From Actinoallomurus liliacearum (GTDB taxonomy: Bacteria; Actinomycetota; Actinomycetes; Streptosporangiales; Streptosporangiaceae), in NCBI RefSeq assembly GCF_039542035.1, contig NZ_BAABHJ010000001.1, forward strand, positions 62,001 to 126,000: a DNA stretch of 64,000 bases. Direction: 5' to 3'. Positions within the stretch are counted from its first letter, which is position 1. Each line of letters opens with the position of its first letter. Under the pieces are notes generated by a model. The model was given only the letters and a program-made list of their open reading frames with translations, had not been told where the DNA came from and did not search any database. The translations under genes were made by a program, and so were the position numbers. Below are positions 57,189 to 64,000 of this stretch, one piece after another.

Positions 57189-59462
57189 TCAGCGCCACCA
57201 GGGCGCCCGCCGGAGCCGTGCGATCTGGTCGGCCGGGCCGGTCAGGCCGTCCAGGTACGGCACGATGTGCTCGAGGTGCTGGGCCACCCACAGCGTGCAG
57301 GCGATGTTCCGATGCGACGCGTCGAGCGCGGACCGGGCCAGTCGCAGTGACTCTGGGGAGGGTGGCCGCAGCGGAACGAACGGCCGACCGGTGGGCGGAC
57401 CGAGATGCCCGGCGACCTCGCCGAACCAGCCGGTCAGCCGGGTGGCCTGCGCGCTGAGCGCGCGGCTCGCCGGATCGGGCTCGGCGTCCGGGCTGGGCAA
57501 CCCCGCCAGGGAGAGGCCCGTCAGGCGCAGTCGCACCGTTCCCCCGACGAGCCGCCACAGGTCCTCCTTGGGCATGTGTTTCGTGCCTCGCTCGGCCAGG
57601 AAGCCGCGAAGCGCGTCGTCGAGCCGGAGTCCCGCCGTGACGGCCGGCGCCGCGTCGGGCGGCGACGACCGGACCCCGAGCGCCCAGGCGACCGACTGGC
57701 ACAGGTAGTCGCCGCCACGCCGGAACGCGTCCGCGAGCGCGTCTCCGACCACCGCGCTCGCCCCGCGCGGCCACAACAGCACGCCGACCACGAGACTGAC
57801 CGCGCAGCCGATGGCCACGTCCTCCAGGCGCAGCATGCCGACCCGCCACCCGGCCGGCGCCACCAGGTTGTACAGCACCGAGACCGTGATGGTGAAGGCC
57901 GCCTGCCCGACCGCGAAGGGCGCCGTCCCCGGCGCGTACGAGGCCACGACGACCGCGACCGGAAGCGCCACCCACAGTGCGGTCGGGCCGGTGCCGAGCG
58001 TCAGCAGGAGCAGAGCGCCGACGACGAATCCGGCGACCGTGCCGGCCAGGGCACGCAGCGCCGTCGCGCCGGTCGAGGCGGCACTCGTCCGCAGCACCGA
58101 CAGCGTGCCCAGCACCACCCAGAAGCCGTGCTGCACGCCCGTCGCGTCGGCCACGGCGATCGCCGCGGCCAGCGCGACCGCGCCGCGCACGCTGCTGAGG
58201 AACCACGCCGACCGTACGCTGACGTGCCGCCAGGTCACGGTCGCGGCGCCGGCGAGCGCGGCGGTGCGCGGCGCGCCTCCGCGCGGCCCGCGCTCCCCCA
58301 CGGCCGTAGGGCCGGCGGGGGGCCTGGTGGCGGGTGGGTCGGCGGACAGACCGTACCAACGCCGCCTGCGTCCGACGATCATGTCGGGATCGGCCCGCCC
58401 CATCGCGATCAGCGCGTCCTCGGTGGCCTGCTGGACCGCGAGGGCGAGCGTCCGCGCGTGAAAGGACAGGTGGACCGCGTCACGGTAGCGGGTCTCGATC
58501 ACGCCCAGCCCGCGCAGGTGGGCGACGCTGGTCTCCAGGCTCTCTCGCAGCGCCGGCAGGTCCGGGGTGCCCCGCTCGTCCGAAAGTACGGCGGCCATAT
58601 CGCGCAGCGTCCGCGCGGTCGCCGTCAGCAGTTCGCGCTCCACCGCGGGAACCGCGCTGAGGTCGCGATACTCCGCCAGGCTCTCGCACACCACGGCGGT
58701 ACACCACTCGAGGAGCCCGACCAGGTTGTCCAGCGCCTGCTCGGTGGTGCCGAGGCCGGTGGGCCGGTACGGAGTCGCGGTGAACTCGCTCAGCAGTGCG
58801 TGCTTGGCCGCGACCGACGCCTCGGCGTGCTCGGGGGTCAGCTCGTTGCGCAGCGCCGCGTCGAGCTGATCGGCGAGGGCGTCACCGCACGCCGCGGCGC
58901 AGGCCCGGAGCCGGTGTCCCGGCGGGCGCGGCGACAGCAGCAGCACCGCCGCCGTACCCGCGACCGAGGCCATCCACCACCCGGCGAGCCGCGAGGGGAT
59001 CATCTCGGCCGTGCCGGGCGTCGCCGCCGGCAGCACGTACGCGACCAGGGCAGCCGTCACGCCCGAGGCGGCGGCCGGCCCGGCCACGCCGGCGAACATC
59101 ACCACGAAGGCCGTCGGTAGGGTGACCAGGGCGGCCAGCACCGGGGACGAGCCGACGACGGTCCCGAGTGCGATGAGGGCGCTTCCGACGACGGCGAGCC
59201 CGAGGTGGGCGGTCAGCTTGTCCCGCCGCGTCCCTCCGAATCCGGCCATGACCAGCGTGGCGAACCCACCGAACGCCGCGAAAGTCGCCACCTGTGGATC
59301 GCCGATCACCTTGGCGGCGAACGCGAACAGGCCCGGCACCACGATGACGGTCCGCAGCGCGCGCAATGCCGCCTCAGCCGACCATCGGGGCATCCAGGCC
59401 GGCAGCCGCACGGCGAAGGCTCGCCGGACGGACGCGGCCTCCCCTTCGAGCATTTCGGACAT
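57189..59462 (-). CDS. FUSC-family inner membrane protein (aromatic acid exporter-like)
   Basis: This 757-residue protein has two membrane blocks, each of about six helices (residues about 35-180 and 430-570), separated by a soluble helical domain of about 240 residues and followed by a helical C-terminal domain. This is the architecture of FUSC/YccS/AaeB proteins. AFAAKVIGDPQVATFAAFGGFATLVMAGFGG and the second-half VQHGFWVVLGTLSVLRTSAASTGATALRALAGT match the family. AaeB relatives export p-hydroxybenzoic acid; others handle fusaric acid. The substrate here is unknown. ATG 59462 is preceded by GGCGGG. Confidence 0.9.
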   Translation of the reverse strand: MSEMLEGEAASVRRAFAVRLPAWMPRWSAEAALRALRTVIVVPGLFAFAAKVIGDPQVATFAAFGGFATLVMAGFGGTRRDKLTAHLGLAVVGSALIALGTVVGSSPVLAALVTLPTAFVVMFAGVAGPAAASGVTAALVAYVLPAATPGTAEMIPSRLAGWWMASVAGTAAVLLLSPRPPGHRLRACAAACGDALADQLDAALRNELTPEHAEASVAAKHALLSEFTATPYRPTGLGTTEQALDNLVGLLEWCTAVVCESLAEYRDLSAVPAVERELLTATARTLRDMAAVLSDERGTPDLPALRESLETSVAHLRGLGVIETRYRDAVHLSFHARTLALAVQQATEDALIAMGRADPDMIVGRRRRWYGLSADPPATRPPAGPTAVGERGPRGGAPRTAALAGAATVTWRHVSVRSAWFLSSVRGAVALAAAIAVADATGVQHGFWVVLGTLSVLRTSAASTGATALRALAGTVAGFVVGALLLLTLGTGPTALWVALPVAVVVASYAPGTAPFAVGQAAFTITVSVLYNLVAPAGWRVGMLRLEDVAIGCAVSLVVGVLLWPRGASAVVGDALADAFRRGGDYLCQSVAWALGVRSSPPDAAPAVTAGLRLDDALRGFLAERGTKHMPKEDLWRLVGGTVRLRLTGLSLAGLPSPDAEPDPASRALSAQATRLTGWFGEVAGHLGPPTGRPFVPLRPPSPESLRLARSALDASHRNIACTLWVAQHLEHIVPYLDGLTGPADQIARLRRAPWWR

Positions 59463-59767
59463 CCCGCCAGGTTCGCCACCTTCGCCCCAAATGTCCAGCC
59501 ATCAAGCGATAGCTCCGGGAGGGAGCGCATCAACGACATTCGCGTCGAAGACGTCGACGCGGTGGTAGAGCGCCAGGCGGGTCCGATAACGTGTCGAACA
59601 AGCCCTACCCCGAAGTCCAAGGCCAGCCGCCGCGACGTTTCGCTCCCCCGGCGTCGCCGAGCTGATCGACGGCTACGCCGCCACCGACACGACTCTTCCG
59701 TCCGCTGAAAAATGCCCGCCCGCTACCCTTGGGGCCGACCCCTAGAAGGCGGAATGGAGTCCAGGCA
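59463..59767. other. Intergenic stretch without a confident gene
   Basis: This 305-base region holds the promoter side of the FUSC gene and the upstream side of the SGNH gene. On the minus strand, 59502-59600 would encode a short C-terminal-looking peptide (RYRTRLALYHRVDVFDANVV) with no start codon, possibly a gene remnant. I see no hairpin, repeat or RNA gene. Confidence 0.4.
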
Positions 59768-60391
59768 GTGACTCAGGCGGGAAGAATCACCTGGCCCGAC
59801 AGCGGAATGCTACGAGTGAACTTCCTCGGGGACTCCGTCGGCTACCGAGGATCCTTCGCCAGTACCCGGGAAAACTCCTGGCGATATCTCATGCGGGCCC
59901 GTCTGGAGTCCGTCGGGCCGGTCACCTACGGCACCTACACCCACACCCACAATGCCAACGGCAACACCGTCTTCACCTCGCTCTCCAACGTCAGCGGCGG
60001 CGAGGACGTAACCTTCGTGATGCTAGGCACCAACAACGTGCGGGAGGCACAGGAGTACGGCGGCTTCTACTCGGACTGCGCCTACACGCTGGACCAGGTG
60101 CGCGCCGCTGCGCCGGACGCGTTGCTGGTGGTCGGCGGGGTGTGGATGCCGAGCGACGGAGGTACGTGGACGGACTGCCGACACGTCGCACGCTACGACG
60201 CGCTGATCGCGGAGCAGGCGCACCGGCATGACGGCATGTACGTCCCGTTCACCGACCTGTTCGACGACGACTCGAACCGCAACCCGACGGGGGTCCCGGC
60301 GTTCGGCGCGTACACCACCGATGGATTCCACCCGAACGACGCCGGACACCGGGCGATCTATGACCGGTACCGAATCGCGCTCGGACTGTAG
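59768..60391 (+). CDS. SGNH/GDSL-family hydrolase
   Basis: The 207-residue protein starts at GTG 59768 behind GGAG. SGNH blocks: block I FLGDSVGYRGS with nucleophile Ser23, a Gly near SNVSGGED for block II, block III MLGTNNVRE (usual GxND, here GTNN with the Asn kept) and block V TTDGFHPNDAGH with Asp185 and His188 completing the triad. There is no signal peptide. Such enzymes hydrolyse esters of lipids or acetylated sugars. The TTG at 59729 is an alternative, longer start. It is followed by a possible gene remnant and an AraC regulator. Confidence 0.87.
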   Translation: MTQAGRITWPDSGMLRVNFLGDSVGYRGSFASTRENSWRYLMRARLESVGPVTYGTYTHTHNANGNTVFTSLSNVSGGEDVTFVMLGTNNVREAQEYGGFYSDCAYTLDQVRAAAPDALLVVGGVWMPSDGGTWTDCRHVARYDALIAEQAHRHDGMYVPFTDLFDDDSNRNPTGVPAFGAYTTDGFHPNDAGHRAIYDRYRIALGL

Positions 60392-60444
60392 GAGACGCGG
60401 GCACGTCGGGTATCACGAGGAGCGTAACAATCAAGAGTAGATGA

Positions 60445-60645
60445 GGGGTCGTAGGCGTCCGGACCGTCGATCGCGGCCAGGTCCTGGACGTCGAACCGGG
60501 CACCGATGTACTCGTCCGGACGGTGCGGGACCACTGTGGCGAACCCATCGCGATGCGAACGAACCGGCTCACCGCCGGTCTGCATCGGCTGCCCGTGCCT
60601 CGGGCAGGCCTCGTGGACCTTTCGGCGACAGCCGCGAGGACCTAG
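60445..60645 (+). pseudogene. Possible remnant of an unidentified gene upstream of the AraC gene
   Basis: Between the TGA at 60442 and TAG at 60643 lies an open frame of 66 codons with coding-like third-position bias (about three quarters G/C) and protein-like content (VRTVDRGQVLDVEPGTDVLV, VRDHCGEPIA, LPVPRAGLVDL). It has no start codon with a ribosome site and no recognised family. It looks like the C-terminal end of a beta-rich protein, but chance openness in GC-rich DNA cannot be excluded. Confidence 0.25.
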
Positions 60646-60655
60646 AGTCCAGCCC

Positions 60656-61528
60656 GTGTACACCGAGGTTCCGGCTCCGGATCTGTTGTGCGCGGGCAGG
60701 TTCGACGAGAAGCCCGGCTTCACCGTCTACCGCGAGCACGGCGCACGGAACTGGATGCTGAGCCTCACCGTCACCAACACCGCCGACTACTGGGCCGGCG
60801 AGCGGCATCTCGTGACCCGCCCAGGCGATCTCGTCCTGATCGCACCGGGCGCCGTGCAGCACTACCGCGCCTCGCCCGAGGGTGGCCCGTGGGGCTACTG
60901 GTGGGCGCACTTCCAGCCACGGGCGGCCTGGTTCTCCTGGCTACGGCTGCCCGAAGTCTCGCCCGGCTTCAGCCTCACCCGGCTCGCCGGCGACCGCCTC
61001 GCCCAGGCCGTTGCCGCGTTCGAACGCGTGCACCGCAACGCGATGCAGGCCACGATGGACGTGGCGCAGGGACGGCTGATCGCGCCGTCCCGTGAGCTGA
61101 CGGGCATGTTCGCGACCGAACTCGCGCTCAACGCGCTCGAGGAAATCCTGCTGCTGGCCATGATCGATCACGAGCAGCGTAAGAAGCATTTGCCCGATCC
61201 GCGGATCCAGTGCGTGCTCGACCGCATCGTCGCGGATCCCGCGCGCCAGGTCACGATCGAGGAACTGGCCCGCTCGGTCTCGCTGTCGCCGTCCCGGCTG
61301 TCGCACCTGTTCCGCCAGGAGGTCGGCGACTCGATCGTGAACGTCGTGCTGGCCACCCGGCTCCGCAAGGCGGCGTCCCTACTGGAGTTCTCCGACCGCC
61401 CGGTGGGCCGGATCGCGGCCGACGTCGGTTTCTCCTCGCCGTACTACTTCAGCCGCCAGTTCCGCAGCCGCTTCAGCGAGAGCCCCTCCGCCTATCGGGC
61501 GCGCGTCCGCCGGCGCGCGCCCGCCTGA
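60656..61528 (+). CDS. AraC-family transcriptional regulator
   Basis: This 290-residue protein has an N-terminal cupin-like sensor (about 5-110: WMLSLTVTNTADYWAGERH, RPGDLVLIAPGAVQHY, WGYWWAHFQPRAAW), as in the arabinose-type sensors of AraC proteins, and a C-terminal double HTH (about 185-285: VTIEELARSVSLSPSRLSHLFRQEVG, FSDRPVGRIAADVGFSSPYYFSRQFRSRFSESPSAYR). Such regulators usually respond to sugars. GTG 60656 is chosen because homology starts at VYTEVPAPDLL. No sugar gene is adjacent except the galT-like start at the window edge. Confidence 0.93.
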   Translation: MYTEVPAPDLLCAGRFDEKPGFTVYREHGARNWMLSLTVTNTADYWAGERHLVTRPGDLVLIAPGAVQHYRASPEGGPWGYWWAHFQPRAAWFSWLRLPEVSPGFSLTRLAGDRLAQAVAAFERVHRNAMQATMDVAQGRLIAPSRELTGMFATELALNALEEILLLAMIDHEQRKKHLPDPRIQCVLDRIVADPARQVTIEELARSVSLSPSRLSHLFRQEVGDSIVNVVLATRLRKAASLLEFSDRPVGRIAADVGFSSPYYFSRQFRSRFSESPSAYRARVRRRAPA

Positions 61529-61741
61529 CCTCGCGCACACCCGAAGATCGCCTGCCGTTGGCGAGGTCAGCGGGATCAGGCAAAAGCACAGCCGCACGCT
61601 GTATGGGGAACCGCCGGATGGCGCCTTATGTTCTGTCCGCAAGCCCCCAGCGCACGCCGCCCCGACCTTTTGAGTCCATCGTGGACGCCCGTCCCCTCGG
61701 CGCGTCGTGGGTGGCCGCTGCCCGCGAAGACGGGAGATCCC

Positions 61742-63652
61742 ATGGACAGCAACACAAAGCCGGTAAGCCGCCGTTCGATACTACGGGCCGGCGGAGTGGC
61801 GGCGGCCGGTGTGGCCGTCGGCTCCACCGCGTTCTCCACCCGCGCCTCGGCGGACCCGGCCAGTGGCACCGGGTACGTCGACGTCCAACTGCTGAACATC
61901 ACCGACCTGCACGGGTACCTACAGCCGCCGGCGCCGAACGACGGCGGGGTCATCACCGGCGCCGACGGGGTGAAGCTCACCGTCGGCGGCGTCGGATACC
62001 TCGCCACACACCTGAACCGGCTCCGCGAGGGCGACCACAACTCGATCTTCTGCTCGGCCGGCGACAACTTCTCAGGCTGGCCCTACTACGTCGACTCGCA
62101 AAACAACGAGCCCACGATCGAGGTGCTGAACGCTCTCGGCCTGCGGTTCTCCTCCGTCGGCAACCACGAGCTGGACAAAAGCCCGACGTTCCTGATCGAC
62201 CACATGGAAAAGGGCGCGCCGTACCATCTCGACGAGCCATTCGACAGTTTCGTCGACTCGACCGGCCGCCGCTTCCATGGCGCTGACTTCCGGTACTACA
62301 GCGGCAACGTGGTGTACCGGGACAACGGCCGGCTGATCGTCCCGGCGTACAACATCGAGTACGTCGACGCGGGCGGCGGGCGCCGGCTGCCGATCGGGTT
62401 CGTCCACGTCACGGTCGACGGCTGCGTCGACGGCCCCGGATTCAACTGTTCGTACCAGCCAACGCTCGCCACGACCGACTTCGTGGCGGCCGCCAACCGG
62501 TCGGCGGCGGAGCTGAAGCGCCGCGGCGTCCGGGCGATCGTCATCGTCATGCACGAGGGCGGGTACGCCGGGCCCGACTTCAACTCGGGCGTGAACCCGA
62601 CCGGCCCGGCGTTCGATCTGGCGGCGAAGGCCGACCCCGACATCGCCGCGATCATCACCGGTCACTGGCACTGCCGCTTCAACATGATGATCCCGGACCC
62701 GAACGGCGTACCGCGCCCCGTCGTCGAGGCCGGCTACTACGGCCAGGTCATCAACGAGATCCACCTGAAGCTCGACCGAGACACCGGCCGCGTCATCCGT
62801 GAGCTGACCACGTCCACCAACCACGCGGTGACCCGGGACGTGCCGGTCGATCCGCAGATCCAGGACATCGCCGACTATTGGTCCCGCAGCTCCGACAAGC
62901 TCTACGCCACACCGATCGCGCGGCAGACCGGCGATCTCACCCGAAAGCCGAACGCCGACGGTGAGAGCACACTCGGCAACCTGGTCGCCGACTTCATCCG
63001 GTGGGACACCCTGCAGAGCAACGACGGACACGCGCAGTTCGCGTTCACGCCGGTCCTGCCGCCGAAGGGGCGGAGCCCGCTGTCCGGCGACCTGCCGTAC
63101 GTGAAGGGGGCCAACGCCACGGACACCGACGGGACGATCCTCTTCGGCGAGGCGTGGACCGTGTACGGGTTCGACTCGCCGATCGTTACGGTCTCGATGA
63201 CCGGCGACGCCTTCCACCGTGGGCTCGAACAGCAGTGGCAGACGCAGCCCGACGGCTCGGTGCGGTACTGCCCGGTCGCGGTCTCCGCCGAGATCCGCTA
63301 CACGTACGACCCGACGAAGCCGGTCGGGGAGCGCATCGACCCCGCGAACTTGCTGATCAACGGCACGCCGATCGACCTGCGCGCGACGTATCGGGTCGCG
63401 ACGAACGCCTACACGGTGCTCGCGTACGACGGGTACCCGGCGTTCACGGAGTACACCGACGCGGTGCGGCACAGCCTCGACCATGAGGGGTTCATCCGGT
63501 ACGTACGGACGCGCCGCACGATCGACCCGCCGTCGCTGGGCCGGGCCACATCGACCGTGCCGCATCCGCGGACCGCCGCCCCGGCGTACGTGCCACCGCC
63601 GGTCACGAGCCGCGACACCCGGCCGGCGTTGCCGCCCGGCACCCGCTGCTGA
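61742..63652 (+). CDS. Tat-exported 5'-nucleotidase/metallophosphatase (UshA type)
   Basis: The 636-residue protein starts at ATG 61742 after GGGAGA. Residues 8-38 form a Tat signal (SRRSILRAGG, cut near RASADP). The metallophosphatase domain has all metal motifs: NITDLHGY (Asp55, His57), SAGDNFSG, SSVGNHELD, VIVMHEGGY and the GHWHCRF box. The C-terminal 5'-nucleotidase domain (about 390-590) has GESTLGNLVADFIRWDT and NLLINGTPIDLRATYRVATNAY, typical of UshA. It would dephosphorylate nucleotides outside the cell. The last 45 residues are a Pro/Thr-rich tail ending in Cys. Confidence 0.93.
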   Translation: MDSNTKPVSRRSILRAGGVAAAGVAVGSTAFSTRASADPASGTGYVDVQLLNITDLHGYLQPPAPNDGGVITGADGVKLTVGGVGYLATHLNRLREGDHNSIFCSAGDNFSGWPYYVDSQNNEPTIEVLNALGLRFSSVGNHELDKSPTFLIDHMEKGAPYHLDEPFDSFVDSTGRRFHGADFRYYSGNVVYRDNGRLIVPAYNIEYVDAGGGRRLPIGFVHVTVDGCVDGPGFNCSYQPTLATTDFVAAANRSAAELKRRGVRAIVIVMHEGGYAGPDFNSGVNPTGPAFDLAAKADPDIAAIITGHWHCRFNMMIPDPNGVPRPVVEAGYYGQVINEIHLKLDRDTGRVIRELTTSTNHAVTRDVPVDPQIQDIADYWSRSSDKLYATPIARQTGDLTRKPNADGESTLGNLVADFIRWDTLQSNDGHAQFAFTPVLPPKGRSPLSGDLPYVKGANATDTDGTILFGEAWTVYGFDSPIVTVSMTGDAFHRGLEQQWQTQPDGSVRYCPVAVSAEIRYTYDPTKPVGERIDPANLLINGTPIDLRATYRVATNAYTVLAYDGYPAFTEYTDAVRHSLDHEGFIRYVRTRRTIDPPSLGRATSTVPHPRTAAPAYVPPPVTSRDTRPALPPGTRC

Positions 63653-63860
63653 CGGCCTCCGACGACGGCCGGGCGGTCCCCGATCCGGTCCGCCCGGCCC
63701 GTCCACCACGCCACCCGCCCCGCATCCCCCTCCCGGCGCGGTCTGCGTCCGCCGGGCTGCGCCGTGCCGCCGGCCCTCGGAGGTCTCGACACGCCCCGGC
63801 GCCGACGATCCGACCGGGCGACCTCCCGCGTAGTACCCCCGGTCTCCGCGAAAGGAGACG

Positions 63861-64000
63861 ATGTCCGCCCACGCCGTCACCGCGTCCGCCGCTCGCACGT
63901 CCGTGCGGCTCGCGGACGGACGAGAGATCATCTACTTCGACGACAAGCCCGGTTTGGGCACGACGGCTGGGCGCACCGGCGGGCGCAGGGCGGGGCCGTC
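63861..64000 (+). CDS. galT: Galactose-1-phosphate uridylyltransferase-like, 5' end only
   Basis: ATG 63861 stands behind AAGGAG. The first 30 or so residues (TSVRLADGREIIYFDDKPG) match the N-terminus of actinobacterial GalT, which exchanges UDP between glucose-1-phosphate and galactose-1-phosphate in the Leloir pathway. The last 15 codons before the window edge (GTTAGRTGGRRAGP) no longer look like GalT; another frame gives GHDGWAHRRAQGG. So the gene may be interrupted by a frameshift or junction just at the edge, or it may be a divergent member. The catalytic HPH motif would lie outside the window. Confidence 0.5.
   Translation, partial: MSAHAVTASAARTSVRLADGREIIYFDDKPGLGTTAGRTGGRRAGP

Noticed and set aside
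60358..60723. 121-codon minus-strand frame between SGNH and AraC genes
   Set aside because: It overlaps the AraC start and the opposite-strand possible remnant; codon bias favours the plus strand and no family is recognised.
62072..63931. 619-codon minus-strand frame
   Set aside because: It is the antisense shadow of the 5'-nucleotidase, rich in Arg, Val and Gly with no motif.

Overview
The window is high-GC DNA (about 70%) with strong G/C bias at third codon positions, frequent GTG/TTG starts, many ATGA/GTGA overlaps, Tat-type lipoprotein signals and an F420-type nitroreductase. This points to an actinomycete, probably a filamentous soil genus near Streptosporangiales or Streptomycetales; I cannot name the genus. 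No rRNA, tRNA, CRISPR array or intact transposase was seen. Several junctions carry gene fragments, so parts of the window look like accessory, decaying DNA.

Layout. 0-4.6 kb: edge of an unknown gene, two aldo/keto reductases, a DHA2-type exporter, and remnants of an HTH regulator and a zinc alcohol dehydrogenase. 4.7-8.6 kb: proline catabolism (P5C dehydrogenase, proline dehydrogenase) with a divergent PucR-type activator. 8.6-18.3 kb: a long minus-strand operon (two proteins of unknown function, oligopeptide-type binding protein, LacI regulator, two permeases, two ATPases) divergent from a Tat-exported clan GH-A glycoside hydrolase, with LacI-type palindromes in the shared promoter region; this looks like an oligosaccharide-use locus built on an Opp-type transporter. 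18.4-23.7 kb: a tandem (double) TetR regulator beside an acyl-CoA synthetase / acyl-CoA dehydrogenase pair, then fragments of a TetR gene and a Baeyer-Villiger monooxygenase.

24.6-34.4 kb: a locus that looks made for sulfated sugars. It has a cytosolic beta-propeller glycosidase-like protein, a ROK regulator, a sulfonate-type ABC transporter, a cytosolic formylglycine-type sulfatase, a secreted GH43 enzyme and, convergent, the formylglycine-generating enzyme that activates such sulfatases. 36-43.3 kb: an IclR-controlled organosulfur operon with a DszB-like sulfinate desulfinase (Cys, His and Arg conserved), a second sulfonate-type ABC transporter, two luciferase-like monooxygenases and a signal-less binding-protein-fold protein. 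These two sulfur clusters side by side are the most unusual part of the window.

43.5-46.4 kb: a broken beta-propeller/thioredoxin gene, a PP2C-like protein and a leaderless ArsR-type regulator. 46.5-50.8 kb: a polar amino acid ABC transporter in one operon with a CocE-type hydrolase. 51-55.1 kb: a GntR / ADP-ribosylglycohydrolase / NCS1 permease / PfkB kinase operon resembling E. coli yegTUVW but with a different transporter. 55.2-64 kb: polysaccharide deacetylase lipoprotein, DUF4126 and FUSC membrane proteins, SGNH hydrolase, AraC regulator, Tat-exported 5'-nucleotidase and the start of a galT-like gene cut by the window edge.
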